DNA from: Vibrio tasmaniensis 1F-187
GTDB lineage: Bacteria; Pseudomonadota; Gammaproteobacteria; Enterobacterales; Vibrionaceae
DNA: 41,675 bases
Assembly (NCBI RefSeq): GCF_000272405.2
Contig: NZ_AJZM02000085.1
Coordinates: 1 to 41,675 of the forward strand
Reading direction: 5' to 3'
The translations under genes and the position numbers were made by a program. The notes beneath the pieces are model-generated. The model did not search any database, was not told the origin of the DNA, and saw only the letters and a list, made by a program, of their open reading frames with translations. This document shows positions 1 to 8,279 of this stretch, in pieces (within the stretch, counting starts at the first letter, position 1; each line of letters starts with the position of its first letter).

Positions 1-119
1 GATAGCAATCTTATCAACCAGTTAACCATTTTTCGTTTCTTTCGTCGCCACACCCCCTCTGTTTTCGTCAATATCATTCCGTTTACTTTCCTTGCTCATG
101 AATAGCAGTTGGACTATTA

Positions 120-140
120 TTTGTACATTATTTTGTACTT
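120..140 (+). promoter_or_regulatory. Candidate operator of the toxin-antitoxin operon
   Basis: The word TTTGTAC occurs twice 12 bp apart (GTAC at 123-126 and 135-138), just before the antitoxin Shine-Dalgarno. Phd/YefM antitoxins usually repress their own operon by binding short repeats at this position, so this is a reasonable autoregulatory site. The assignment is inferred from position and symmetry only. Confidence 0.45.
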
Positions 141-152
141 TTGGAGTTCGAT

Positions 153-431
153 ATGAGCCGTATTCATCTTGACCAAGATATTAAGCCCCTTTCTGAGTTT
201 CGTGCTGGTGTAACCTCATTTATCAAGCAAATTAATGAAACCCGTCGCCCGCTCGTAATAACACAGCGTGGCAAGGGTGTTGCTGTTGTCCTTGATGTTG
301 CTGAATATGAAGCAATGCAGGAAAAAATCGAGTTGCTTGAAGAAATGAGAGCAGCTGAGACGCAACTCGCTTCTGGTTTAGGAGTGTCTAATGAAGATGC
401 ACGCGCTCAAGTTTTAGGGCGAATCAAATAG
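153..431 (+). CDS. Phd/YefM-family antitoxin
   Basis: A 92-residue protein that would neutralise the toxin encoded directly downstream and repress the operon. The N-terminal half has the Phd/YefM layout: a short strand and helix followed by 'RRPLVITQRGKGVAVVLDV', then 'AEYEAM' and an acidic C-terminal helix that would wrap the toxin. The ATG at 153 is preferred because GGAG at 143-146 is correctly spaced; an in-frame TTG at 141 has no ribosome binding site. Its TAG stop shares a base with the GTG of the toxin gene (TAGTG), so the two are translationally coupled. The family assignment is confident; no specific name is justified. Confidence 0.88.
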   Translation: MSRIHLDQDIKPLSEFRAGVTSFIKQINETRRPLVITQRGKGVAVVLDVAEYEAMQEKIELLEEMRAAETQLASGLGVSNEDARAQVLGRIK

Positions 432-718
432 TGGAAGTAGTTTGGTCTCCATTAGCTCTTGAAAAGCTTGGTGATGCTGCTGAGTTCATTGCATTAGATA
501 ACCCCGTTGCTGCGAAAAATTGGGTTAACGCAGCTTTCGATAAAACTGAATTGCTTGGAACTATGCCAGAAATGGGGCGAATGGTTCCTGAAATGCCACA
601 TACACACTACCGCGAGGTTTTGTTTGGTCACTATCGTATTATCTATAGTCTGGGGATTGAAATTCGTATTCTAACTGTTCGTAATTGTCGACAGACTTTA
701 ACTGAAAGTGACGTGTAA
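431..718 (+). CDS. RelE/ParE-superfamily toxin
   Basis: A 95-residue toxin of the ParE/RelE fold, starting at a GTG that overlaps the antitoxin stop by one base. It opens with 'VVWSPLALEKL' (the beta strand and helix of the fold), contains the core 'YREVLFGHYRIIYSL', and ends with the strand 'IRILTVRNCRQ'. ParE members inhibit DNA gyrase and RelE members cut mRNA on the ribosome; the Phd-ParE pairing and the 'YRIIY' core lean towards ParE-like, but the target cannot be read from sequence. The full family length is present, so the module looks intact. Such pairs are common passengers of Vibrio integron arrays and genomic islands. Confidence 0.85.
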   Translation: MEVVWSPLALEKLGDAAEFIALDNPVAAKNWVNAAFDKTELLGTMPEMGRMVPEMPHTHYREVLFGHYRIIYSLGIEIRILTVRNCRQTLTESDV

Positions 719-817
719 AACTGCTGTATAACAAGGATTAAGGTGTTTCGAAGTCAACACTAAATCCCGAGTGTTGAACAAGCCCGAAGCGACTTTATTA
801 AGTAAATTGTACGATTG

Positions 818-847
818 GGTTTTGGAGATATGCTTATCTCCCAAACC
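818..847. repeat. Strong inverted repeat between TA module and lipoate ligase gene
   Basis: Two 13-nt arms (818-830 and 835-847) pair at 12 of 13 positions around a TGCT loop. There is no T tract after it on either strand, so it does not look like an ordinary intrinsic terminator. It lies in the 144-bp stretch that follows the toxin gene. That stretch begins near TATAACAAG and ends in GCGTTAAAT, recalling the ends of integron attC sites, but the conserved internal attC boxes were not found. Confidence 0.6.
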
Positions 848-898
848 ATTGCAGAGCGTTAAATGGTAGGTCACCACAATCTGCAGAGGAAAAGTACA

Positions 899-1600
899 TT
901 GAAGTTAACGAATAAACTCGTACGTTACCCGCACATTGATGTTGATCGTGCGTTTGAAAAAGAAGCTGAGTTATTGCAGCAAATACAGGCGGGTGAGATT
1001 GCGCAAGCCTTAATGCTTTGGCAAGCAAAAACGCCGACACTCGTTTTGCCTGCGGGTAAAAAGTGGCCTGTGACACTAGAGTCTAGAAAACAACTCGCGG
1101 CACAAGGTTGGCAACTCACCTCGCGTAAAACAGGTGGCGCTCCCGTTCCCCAACTACCGGGGATCATTAACCTGTCGCACATTTACCATTGGCATCGTGA
1201 TGAAGCCTACAACATCCAAAAAGCGTATCGACATTTATGCGATATCTTAACCCTGTTTTTTAAAGAACTGGGCATCGATGTGGATGTACACGCAACCCCC
1301 GGCTCTTATTGTGATGGCGACTACAACCTCAATATCAATAAACAAAAAGTAGTGGGTACTGCGCAGCGTGTATTGCTTAAACAAGGAGGTGGCCAAATCG
1401 TACTTTCGCAAGCTTGTATCTTGTTAGACGTCGACTTAGAGAACATCGTTGCGCCCGTGAATTTTTATAATCAAATTTGCGATAACCCGACCGTGGTGGA
1501 TGCGCAGGTTCATACACTGTTGTCCGCGCATTTGACGAGCCTTCCCAACGTAGACTCACTCTTTCAGCGGTTAAGCCAAGCTTTCATCAAGTATGCGTAA
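899..1600 (+). CDS. Lipoate-protein ligase A family protein
   Basis: A cytoplasmic protein of the biotin/lipoyl ligase (LplA/LipM-like) fold, expected to attach or transfer lipoate or octanoate to E2/H-protein domains. The N-terminal domain shows 'RKTGGAPV', corresponding to the RRxxGGG substrate loop of LplA, and 'NININKQKVVGTAQR' is the segment with the conserved catalytic lysine ('K-V-V-G-T-A'). At about 234 residues it is shorter than E. coli LplA and lacks the C-terminal accessory domain. Two starts are possible: ATG at 863 without a ribosome site, or TTG at 899 preceded by AGAGGA at 885-890; I prefer 899. The 'GGA' in place of GGG makes the exact activity uncertain (ligase, octanoyltransferase or a divergent relative). 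Confidence 0.75.
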   Translation: MKLTNKLVRYPHIDVDRAFEKEAELLQQIQAGEIAQALMLWQAKTPTLVLPAGKKWPVTLESRKQLAAQGWQLTSRKTGGAPVPQLPGIINLSHIYHWHRDEAYNIQKAYRHLCDILTLFFKELGIDVDVHATPGSYCDGDYNLNINKQKVVGTAQRVLLKQGGGQIVLSQACILLDVDLENIVAPVNFYNQICDNPTVVDAQVHTLLSAHLTSLPNVDSLFQRLSQAFIKYA

Positions 1601-1766
1601 TGTCTTCCTTTCGCTAACACCAGTTAACTTGTCGGGTGGATGAACCATTTCAATTCCATTTAAACAATTGCTGGAGTTTGGTCGTAACCACATCCGACAC
1701 TTTGGGTTGTGGGGCGCTCCTAATTACGGAGCACTCATTGTATCTGAGTAGTGAGCGTGGCATTAG

Positions 1767-2576
1767 CTAGAGCTTTTTTGCAAGTAACTGGTCAAGAGTC
1801 GTCACCAGCTTCTGATTTTTCTCCGTATTTAATGCATCAGCATGAGGGTCTTTAAATAGCCCTGAGTCATTATCAAAATACTTCCCAGAAGCGTTAGAAA
1901 ACTCTTCCGATAGTGCCGCTCGGCATAAGATATCAGCGCCAATCCCTAAGTCATTACCTTCTAAACCATACGCATCTTTAACCAATTTACTGCCAAGAAA
2001 TGAGGCCGGATTAACGGGAATGATTAGAGGCCCTTGATCTCTTAATTGGTGCGCAAGATGGATTGACCACATCGTTAACGCCAACTTACTTTGTGCGTAG
2101 ATGGGGCCATCTAAAGCGTCAGGATTTGGGCTGACAAGTGCCTCGAGATCGACCGATGACTGAGCGGCTGAAGATAGATTGACGATGCGACCGTTGGCAT
2201 CAAAAAGTGGTAGCAGCTTTTGAGTCAGTAAATAAGGGGCAATGGTGTTCACAACAAAACGTACATCAAGGTTGTCTGAGGTGGTGACTTCCGAAACCTT
2301 GTAGACACCAGCATTGTTAATGAGTACATCGAGCTGTTCATGCTTCGACTTTATTTGGTTGGCGAGGGCTTTAACTTCAGAAAGAGAAGAGAGATCAGCA
2401 ACATAACTTTCGATAATCGCATCCTTGGATAATCGAGAAAGGCCGGTTTCTACTTTGCTGAGTTTTGTTGGGTTACGTCCATGGATAAGGATGTGATGCC
2501 CTTGTTGGGCTAACATTTTCGCGGTCTCTAAACCGATACCATCTGTCGCACCTGTAATCATGATCTTTTTTCGCAT
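1767..2576 (-). CDS. SDR family NAD(P)-dependent oxidoreductase
   Basis: A 269-residue classical short-chain dehydrogenase/reductase that would oxidise or reduce an unknown alcohol or carbonyl compound in the cytoplasm. Residues 8-15 are TGATDGIG, the Rossmann dinucleotide loop; 'NNAG' follows; and the catalytic set is the Ser in 'VNLSSAAQ' with Tyr160 and Lys164 (YAQSK). The ATG at 2576 is preceded by GGAAGGAAG; a TTG further upstream at 2606 has no such site. It lies downstream of the alkylsulfatase on the same strand, but a terminator at 2759-2788 separates them. Oxidation of alcohols released by the sulfatase is a conceivable link, not shown. Confidence 0.88.
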   Translation of the reverse strand: MRKKIMITGATDGIGLETAKMLAQQGHHILIHGRNPTKLSKVETGLSRLSKDAIIESYVADLSSLSEVKALANQIKSKHEQLDVLINNAGVYKVSEVTTSDNLDVRFVVNTIAPYLLTQKLLPLFDANGRIVNLSSAAQSSVDLEALVSPNPDALDGPIYAQSKLALTMWSIHLAHQLRDQGPLIIPVNPASFLGSKLVKDAYGLEGNDLGIGADILCRAALSEEFSNASGKYFDNDSGLFKDPHADALNTEKNQKLVTTLDQLLAKKL

Positions 2577-2752
2577 CTTCCTTCCTTGAATAAAGAGTCC
2601 GGACAACTTTTATAACAAAGTTTGATTGCACAAAGTTTCTACTACTTCACATGCTGAGATATAGAAAGTACGGATGTGTATTGCTATTGAGAAACCGTGA
2701 AACAAGGGTGTGGTTTTTCATTTTATTTTCTTGATATCGAATAAAGCTCAAA

Positions 2753-2788
2753 TCAAAAAAGCCTCAACCAGCTTAATGGTTGAGGCTT
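2753..2788 (-). terminator. Intrinsic terminator of the alkylsulfatase gene
   Basis: An 11-bp perfect stem (arms 2759-2769 and 2778-2788, AAGCCTCAACC) with an 8-nt loop. In the leftward direction it is followed by a T-rich tract. It sits about 70 bp after the alkylsulfatase stop. Confidence 0.85.
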
Positions 2789-2857
2789 GGTCGTATTAGC
2801 CTTGTTTCAGCCTATTTAGGCCAGTTTGACGTTGTAATTATTATACCTAAGAGCGGC

Positions 2858-4930
2858 TTAGTGAGCGTGCTCGTGTGAATCTTGGTACAACTCAGCGTCG
2901 ACTTCTTCGCCTTTGTTTGGGCGAGGAACAATCTCAAAAGAGGTATCCGCTTCAGTCAATGAAGACAGCAATTTGTTCAACGATGTTTTGTCTCCTTTCA
3001 CGCCCGCTTGGCCGTCTTCTAACAGTTTTCCAAGGCTTGTTTTCTTAAGCACGATATCAGACACGTCAGACTTATTGATGATCAGTGTTGTATCCGCATC
3101 TTGCAGTTCAGCTACTTGAATGTTGTTGAGGTTGCCGTTCGACATCTCTACGTAATAGAACTCTTTCACGTCAGGTAATTGGATATTCATGGTAAACGGC
3201 GTGTCTTGCGCCTTCAATGAATCCACTTTTACCGCTAAGTAATCCAGCAAGTTTTCGATGGTCATGTTCGCCAAGACATCCGGAGAAGCCGTTTTTGGTG
3301 CGCCCGGTTGTGTGCCGATACGCAGTTCTTGAGCACCCGTTAGGTAGATGTTTCTCCACCCTGCGCCTTCTGATTGGTAGCCTAGCTGTTCATAAGTATC
3401 GGCCAATAAGCCGCGTGCAACTTTGTTCTCTGGTTCTGCTTGGACAACCTTGTTCAGTGCCGTTGCAACGAAGCGATATTCGCCTTCTTGGAAATCTTGC
3501 TGTGCTTTCTCAATCACTGCGTCACTGCCACCCATATATTCAACAAACTTAACTGACTCTGGGTGAATTTGTAGTGGGTTCAGATTGGCTGGGTTCATGT
3601 CGAAGTAACCAAGGTACATGTTGTACACCGCACGAGCATTGTGAGAGTAAGTACCGTGGTAACCATTGGTGTGCCAAGACTGTTGAATGCTGTCTGGCAT
3701 GACTTTGTAGATCTCGTCGCCAATGTCTTGCAGAACAGCACCATTGTTCGCTAGGCGAAGTGTTTGGTTATGAGTAAAACCGTAAGCGTCACGCTGCATT
3801 TTTAGGTAGTCAGAGATTTCTTGTTCGCCCCAAATAGGCGATGAGTGAGAGGCAAATAGCACCTCGGTATCTTCACCCCAAGTGACCAACATCTCGTTGA
3901 TTTTCTTAGACCACTTCAAGCCATCACGTACTTTTGCACCACGCAATGTGTAGAGGTTGTGCATGCCTTGATACGTTAGCTCACCAGTCCAAAGTGCCTT
4001 CATGCTCGGAATGTAGGTCACCATTTCTGATGCCGCTTCAGTGCCTGATGCATCCATGAATTGCATCTCTAGGCCGTCGATAACTAGCGTTTCAATTTCT
4101 TCGTTGTGGTTAAGTTCGTAATCCGGCAATACGTAAGTGATGGTGCCAGTCGACAAGCCTTTCGCGAGTGCCGCATCCACAATGCCGTGCTCATGACGAT
4201 TTAGTGTTGCGCCATATTGATAAGCGGTACGACGAGACATCGCATTACCCGCCAGCACGTTTTCGTCGACGATTTCTTTAGTGATGTTTTTAGAACCGTA
4301 CACTTTTACGTCTGGGTAAGCTTCTTTGATTGCTCGTGCACCACCAAAGTGATCGGCATGTGAGTGTGAGTAAATCATCGCTACGACAGGTAAGTCGCCA
4401 CCATCAGGCACGTTGTTCTTGAAGAACTTTAATGACTTAGCCGCGGATTCTTTTGTGAGAAGAACGTCGTAAGCAATCCAACCATTGTCACTGCGGATGA
4501 AAGAAATAGACGCCAGATCAGCACCACGAACTTGATACACCTTGCCTGGGACAACTTCGTATAAACCTTCAGCAGCTTGGTTCAGCACGGCTTGACGCCA
4601 AAGTGAAGGGTTCACTGAATCGGGCGCTTGATCGGCATTGTTCACGCTAGGGTCGATGAAGTTGAAGCTGTTACGAATAATATCGCCAGTTTCTTGATCG
4701 AAGCTCGCAATCAACCCTTTGTTGTTATTGTCGAACGCGCGAGTGTCTTCGAAGTTCAGCGTTTTCGCGAATTCTTGGTTTGCTTTCGTCGTCATCTCGG
4801 TCGCGTCTTTGCCACCCTGATCGCCGATATCGCTAAAGTGTGCGTGGTCATGGTTAGCTGCAACAGCAGGAAACGCAAGAGAGATTGCTAGGAACAGTGA
4901 TGCATTTTTGAAAGTGCGTGATGGAGTCAT
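2858..4930 (-). CDS. Secreted alkylsulfatase (BDS1/SdsA/YjcS family, metallo-beta-lactamase fold)
   Basis: A 690-residue exported enzyme that should hydrolyse primary alkyl sulfates such as dodecyl sulfate to alcohol plus sulfate. A signal peptide covers about residues 1-24 (cleavage near 'AVAA'). The metallo-beta-lactamase domain carries the Zn motif H189-S-H191-A-D193-H194 followed by FGG. Next comes the helical dimerisation domain with 'GGYHGTYSHNARAVY'-like sequence around 'WHTNGYHGTYSHN'. The last 150 residues are the SCP2-like domain that binds hydrophobic substrate in SdsA1. Length matches the family (about 650-690). His residues cluster after the signal peptide (NHDHAHF) and at the C-terminus (HEHAH), perhaps aiding metal capture. 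A LysR gene diverges from it with a dyad between them. Confidence 0.93.
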   Translation of the reverse strand: MTPSRTFKNASLFLAISLAFPAVAANHDHAHFSDIGDQGGKDATEMTTKANQEFAKTLNFEDTRAFDNNNKGLIASFDQETGDIIRNSFNFIDPSVNNADQAPDSVNPSLWRQAVLNQAAEGLYEVVPGKVYQVRGADLASISFIRSDNGWIAYDVLLTKESAAKSLKFFKNNVPDGGDLPVVAMIYSHSHADHFGGARAIKEAYPDVKVYGSKNITKEIVDENVLAGNAMSRRTAYQYGATLNRHEHGIVDAALAKGLSTGTITYVLPDYELNHNEEIETLVIDGLEMQFMDASGTEAASEMVTYIPSMKALWTGELTYQGMHNLYTLRGAKVRDGLKWSKKINEMLVTWGEDTEVLFASHSSPIWGEQEISDYLKMQRDAYGFTHNQTLRLANNGAVLQDIGDEIYKVMPDSIQQSWHTNGYHGTYSHNARAVYNMYLGYFDMNPANLNPLQIHPESVKFVEYMGGSDAVIEKAQQDFQEGEYRFVATALNKVVQAEPENKVARGLLADTYEQLGYQSEGAGWRNIYLTGAQELRIGTQPGAPKTASPDVLANMTIENLLDYLAVKVDSLKAQDTPFTMNIQLPDVKEFYYVEMSNGNLNNIQVAELQDADTTLIINKSDVSDIVLKKTSLGKLLEDGQAGVKGDKTSLNKLLSSLTEADTSFEIVPRPNKGEEVDAELYQDSHEHAH

Positions 4931-4972
4931 AGGAGCCTCTTCAATTCGGGATTTCGTTTCGTTGAGGAAATT

Positions 4973-4989
4973 ATATGCCTAAGACATAT
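4973..4989. promoter_or_regulatory. Candidate LysR-type dyad, ATATG-N7-CATAT
   Basis: A perfect 5-N7-5 dyad in the 188-bp gap between the divergent alkylsulfatase and LysR genes, 43 bp upstream of the sulfatase start. LysR regulators commonly bind short dyads of this size in such gaps. The assignment to the adjacent regulator is inferred. Confidence 0.45.
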
Positions 4990-5118
4990 AGCAAAAAATA
5001 AAGTAAGCTTTAGTTAACACATCACGATTGGCTATGTATTGAGTCGTGCAATGGTTAGGGAACGAAGATAAAACCTGACCTATGATTGATTAAGAGCACA
5101 TTGACAGGGAGAGTAACG

Positions 5119-6033
5119 GTGAGCGACATGGAAAAGTTGGATTTAAATCTACTGAGCGTGTTCTTAGAAGTGTATCGATTAAAGTCGATCACGCTTGCAT
5201 CAGAATCGCTTGGTATGACTCAACCTGGAGTCAGTGGCGCTTTGAAACGGCTGCAAGCACAATTGGGTACAGACCTTTTTATTCGAGAGGGTAGAGGTAT
5301 AACACCGACCAATGCAGCGATGCAGTTGGCGTTACGTGTAGAGCCCGCATTGGACGGGATAACTAGCGCGGTCAGCACGCTAAAGCAGTTCGATAATCAG
5401 CAGCATCATGTGTTTCGAATTTTGGTCAACGAGATCGGTTTAACCAAGCTTCAGCCTCTTGTGGAAAAGGACGACACGCTTGGTAACATCTCAATTGAAT
5501 TCAATATGGTGCCAAGCAATGAAGAAGATCTGCTGCAGAGTTTGAGCATGCAGCAAGCCGACTTAGCGATCGATATTCACTACCCACAAGTGAATGGCTA
5601 TATGAACCAGCAAGTGATTGAAGATGAGCTCGTGCTGATCGCCAAGAAAGGGCATCCAAGGATTGATGGATCGGTAACGGAAGCGCAGTATTATCATGAG
5701 AAACACATCACCTTCAGAATGCGTCGCTCTCACCTTTACACCGCGGATTACTTTACAAAAAATCCGATACAGCAGCGAAAAGTCAGTTCCGAATGTGATT
5801 CATTAATGACGATGTGTGTGTTGGTCTCTGGCTCCGACTGTGTTGGTAGTACATCTAGAGGTTTTGCTAATCAGTTTGCGGAGCGATTCCAACTGCAAGT
5901 GCTCGAGCAACCTTTTGAGGTCTTGCCGATGAAACAGTATATGATTTGGCATAAACGAACAGACTTAAACACGGCACATCAATGGTTAAGAACCAAGATT
6001 CAACAATACATGACGAGCTCTCAAAGTTGTTAA
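5119..6033 (+). CDS. LysR-family regulator, probable activator of the alkylsulfatase gene
   Basis: A 304-residue LysR-type transcription factor. The N-terminal winged helix begins at 'LDLNLLSVFLEV' and contains the recognition helix 'TQPGVSGALKRLQ'; the rest is the effector-binding domain of the NodD/LinR-like subgroup. The GTG at 5119 is chosen because AGGGAG at 5106-5111 is well placed; an in-frame ATG at 5128 is also possible, while a TTG at 5086 is not supported. It is transcribed divergently from the alkylsulfatase gene, the usual arrangement for a LysR regulator and its target. Its effector is likely an alkyl sulfate or its product, which is inference from position. Confidence 0.88.
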   Translation: MSDMEKLDLNLLSVFLEVYRLKSITLASESLGMTQPGVSGALKRLQAQLGTDLFIREGRGITPTNAAMQLALRVEPALDGITSAVSTLKQFDNQQHHVFRILVNEIGLTKLQPLVEKDDTLGNISIEFNMVPSNEEDLLQSLSMQQADLAIDIHYPQVNGYMNQQVIEDELVLIAKKGHPRIDGSVTEAQYYHEKHITFRMRRSHLYTADYFTKNPIQQRKVSSECDSLMTMCVLVSGSDCVGSTSRGFANQFAERFQLQVLEQPFEVLPMKQYMIWHKRTDLNTAHQWLRTKIQQYMTSSQSC

Positions 6034-6043
6034 CGATTCAATG

Positions 6044-6073
6044 AAAAACGGCTTCCATTTGGAGGCCGTTTTT
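6044..6073. terminator. Bidirectional terminator between convergent genes
   Basis: A 13-bp stem (6044-6056 with 6061-6073, one G-T pair) and an ATTT loop, flanked by A and T runs. It can end transcripts of both the LysR gene to the left and the EamA gene to the right. Confidence 0.88.
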
Positions 6074-6121
6074 GTCTCTGTTACTTGAGGGTTTTAATTA
6101 GGTTTTTGGGGTTCAATCAAC

Positions 6122-7009
6122 TTATTGTGCGCGTTTCTGACGAGCTGTTTTGAACATTTTCATTGGCGACATACCTGTCACCAACATGGTGCCTGTGATA
6201 ACCAGAATTGAACCAACAATCGTATTGATGCCAATTGCTTCATCTAAGAATAATTTACCCCAGAGAATACCAAATACCGGAATGATGAAGGTTACGGACA
6301 GGGCTGAAGGTGCGCCGAGTTCAGAGACGAGATTGAAGTAAAGTAGATACGCTAACCCAGTACATACCGCGCCTAATAAGATAACCGACGTAGTGATCGT
6401 AACGTCGGGTGTTTCTCTCATTGGAATAAAGAATACAAATGGCAAAACCAACAACACCGCAGCCCACATGCTGCCATGAGCATTGTTGAATGCCTCAACT
6501 TTAGGGGCTTGTTTCGTATAGTTTGACGCTATTCCGTAGCTAAAGGCCGCCATCACTGCTGCAAAGATAGGAAGCATAGCCTCACGGCCAATGTTCATCG
6601 CATTCCAACCGACTAACACGCCAACTCCCGTTACCCCAATCCCAAGTCCCAATAGAACTTTCGCCTCGAGTGCTGTTTTGGTCCATATTGCACCAATGAT
6701 TGCCGCCCATATTGGCGCGGTAGAGTTCAAGATGGCGAGTGTCGAGGCGTTAAGTGTCTGCGCGGCATAAGCGAAAAGCAAAAAAGGAAGTGTGGTGTTA
6801 AACAGCCCGAGAATGAAGAAGTGTTTAGCGTGATCATGAAAAGAGAGCTTCTTTTTTAAATAGAAAGAAACTAAAAGCAGAGTAAGTGCTGCAAACAGAA
6901 CTCGCGCTTCAATCAAGACTGCGGGCCCTAATGGATTGGCCGCCATTCTCATGAAAAGAAACGAGCCTCCCCATATAGCCGCAAGTAGTATCAGTTTTAA
7001 AAAGCTCAC
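6122..7009 (-). CDS. EamA/DMT-family transporter
   Basis: An inner-membrane protein of the drug/metabolite transporter superfamily with ten predicted membrane helices in two EamA repeats. The first helix has the typical 'LILLAAIWGGSFLFMR', and the second repeat contains 'GTGLAYLLYF'-like sequence ('CTGLAYLLYFNLV') and ends with 'VGSILVITGTMLV'. Substrate is not predictable; relatives export amino acids or metabolites. The start is uncertain: I prefer GTG at 7009, which gives 295 residues and begins directly before helix 1. The ATG at 7105 would add 32 polar residues unlike the family and has no ribosome site. It is divergent from the VOC gene. Confidence 0.88.
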   Translation of the reverse strand: MSFLKLILLAAIWGGSFLFMRMAANPLGPAVLIEARVLFAALTLLLVSFYLKKKLSFHDHAKHFFILGLFNTTLPFLLFAYAAQTLNASTLAILNSTAPIWAAIIGAIWTKTALEAKVLLGLGIGVTGVGVLVGWNAMNIGREAMLPIFAAVMAAFSYGIASNYTKQAPKVEAFNNAHGSMWAAVLLVLPFVFFIPMRETPDVTITTSVILLGAVCTGLAYLLYFNLVSELGAPSALSVTFIIPVFGILWGKLFLDEAIGINTIVGSILVITGTMLVTGMSPMKMFKTARQKRAQ

Positions 7010-7218
7010 AGTTTGAATCTCAGATTGTGTAAAACACCGACTATGGATCAAAGCTATGTATTGCACAAATTTAGATGTTAATACTGTGCAGCTAATTGTT
7101 GGCATTTTGATAACGGAACTGACTATTAAATAGGAACACTTTTGATGAATTATGTTCTGTTTATCCTTCCTTGTCTGACGAGTAATCTAGTGTCATATGT
7201 AAACATTAGGTGATAAAA

Positions 7219-7608
7219 ATGAAGATCGAACACATCGCAATTTGGACCAAACAACTCGAAGTGCTTAAACGTTTTTATGAGGATTACTTTGGTGCAACGT
7301 CCAACCAGAAATATCACAATCCAAGCAAAGGCTTCTCTTCATATTTCTTGTCTTTTGAAAGCGGTAGTCGCTTAGAGATCATGGAAATGTTCTCTGTCCC
7401 TGAATCGAAAGACGATATCTATGACCAGTTCACAGGCTTCATTCATATGGCGATATCACTAGGTTCGGAACAAGCGGTCGACCAACTGACTCAACGCTTG
7501 GTCGAAGACGGCTATGAGCGCTTAGATGGCCCAAGAAGAACAGGTGATGGCTATTATGAGAGCTGTGTGCTCGATCCTGATGGTAATCGTTTGGAACTTA
7601 CCGTTTAA
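7219..7608 (+). CDS. VOC-family protein (glyoxalase/bleomycin-resistance-like)
   Basis: A 129-residue single-module vicinal-oxygen-chelate protein. It begins 'MKIEHIAIWT', where His5 is the usual first metal ligand, contains 'GSRLEIMEM' in the middle with a candidate Glu ligand, 'FIHMAISLG' with the second-half His, and ends 'VLDPDGNRLELTV', the standard VOC C-terminal hairpin with the last Glu. Members are lyases, dioxygenases or resistance proteins acting as dimers; the reaction here is unknown. ATG 7219 is chosen over GTG 7210 because AGGTGA at 7208-7213 fits it. Confidence 0.9.
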   Translation: MKIEHIAIWTKQLEVLKRFYEDYFGATSNQKYHNPSKGFSSYFLSFESGSRLEIMEMFSVPESKDDIYDQFTGFIHMAISLGSEQAVDQLTQRLVEDGYERLDGPRRTGDGYYESCVLDPDGNRLELTV

Positions 7609-7659
7609 TGTAGAGACTTAATTGAGTTACTCATCTACTAACGGAACTGAGGTATGACA

Positions 7660-8184
7660 ATGATGAAGCTTGCTGTGACTTTCCTTTTTAGTCTTGGGCT
7701 TATGGGATGTGCTACCTCAGAACCGGTGTATGAGCAGGAGACGGACTCGAAACCTGAACCATCACAACCCATAGGTTACCTCGGTTTTAAAGCTCACCAA
7801 GAGTGGGCCATTCAATTTAACGACTGTACGGTCTATGATTTAACAGGCGCACAACCTTACCAGTGGTTTGATCGCACTTCAGCCTCTGTGAGCTGTTATA
7901 CGTTTAAGTCAAACGATGCTATCAAGACTCTGTTGGTTTACTCCGATGCTGATTTCAACAGCAATAAACTCACTCCAATTGACCGTTTTCAAGAGTTGCA
8001 GGTATCAGAATCAGGCTGGGGCATTTTTCCTGCCGTCTACGAGACCAACGGCACCAATTGGCTGAAAGTCAAAGAGGGTTGGATTCACCTCACACTAGCC
8101 GATCAGACTTTGGTTCAGTTCTATCCCGGAACTCAAGACCAATCTAGCAAACACACACATGATCAATATTTTGAAGAGCACTGA
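7660..8184 (+). CDS. Hypothetical lipoprotein
   Basis: A protein of about 174 residues with a lipoprotein signal: a short positive start, a hydrophobic stretch 'AVTFLFSLGLMG' and a lipobox with Cys17 (counted from ATG 7660). It should be anchored in the inner or outer membrane, facing the periplasm. The mature part starts with an acidic/proline-rich linker and contains two well-separated Cys ('FNDCTVYD' and 'SVSCYTF') that could form a disulfide. I do not recognise a domain. ATGs at 7654, 7660 and 7663 are all in frame; TGAGG at 7648-7652 best fits 7660. It follows the VOC gene on the same strand by about 50 bp. Confidence 0.75.
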   Translation: MMKLAVTFLFSLGLMGCATSEPVYEQETDSKPEPSQPIGYLGFKAHQEWAIQFNDCTVYDLTGAQPYQWFDRTSASVSCYTFKSNDAIKTLLVYSDADFNSNKLTPIDRFQELQVSESGWGIFPAVYETNGTNWLKVKEGWIHLTLADQTLVQFYPGTQDQSSKHTHDQYFEEH

Positions 8185-8245
8185 TCGTAACGCTGACTTT
8201 TGATTAGTCTGTAGTTCGATCAGGAAAAGATCGTTTAGTCATTGC

Positions 8246-8259
8246 TGAAACCGGTTTCA
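8246..8259. promoter_or_regulatory. LacI/GalR-type operator 1 (TGAAACCGGTTTCA)
   Basis: A perfect 14-bp palindrome with central CG, the standard form of LacI/GalR-family operators. It lies about 100 bp upstream of the bglA start, and an AscG-like LacI regulator is encoded just downstream of bglA. The second copy is centred 34 bp away. Confidence 0.85.
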
Positions 8260-8279
8260 ATCTGTATCTTTGCTTTTAT

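Noticed and set aside
719..866. Firm call of an integron attC site
   Set aside because: Only the outer ends resemble attC; internal L boxes were not found and no integrase or second cassette is visible, so it is kept only as a low-interest possibility.
834..1182. Minus-strand open frames opposite the lipoate ligase gene
   Set aside because: They overlap a gene with recognised motifs, have no ribosome sites and show no family features.
3217..3552. 111-codon plus-strand frame opposite the alkylsulfatase
   Set aside because: It is a shadow of the confidently identified alkylsulfatase coding strand.
6122..7105. Longer EamA protein starting at 7105
   Set aside because: The extra 32 residues are polar, unlike family N-termini, and the ATG lacks a Shine-Dalgarno sequence.
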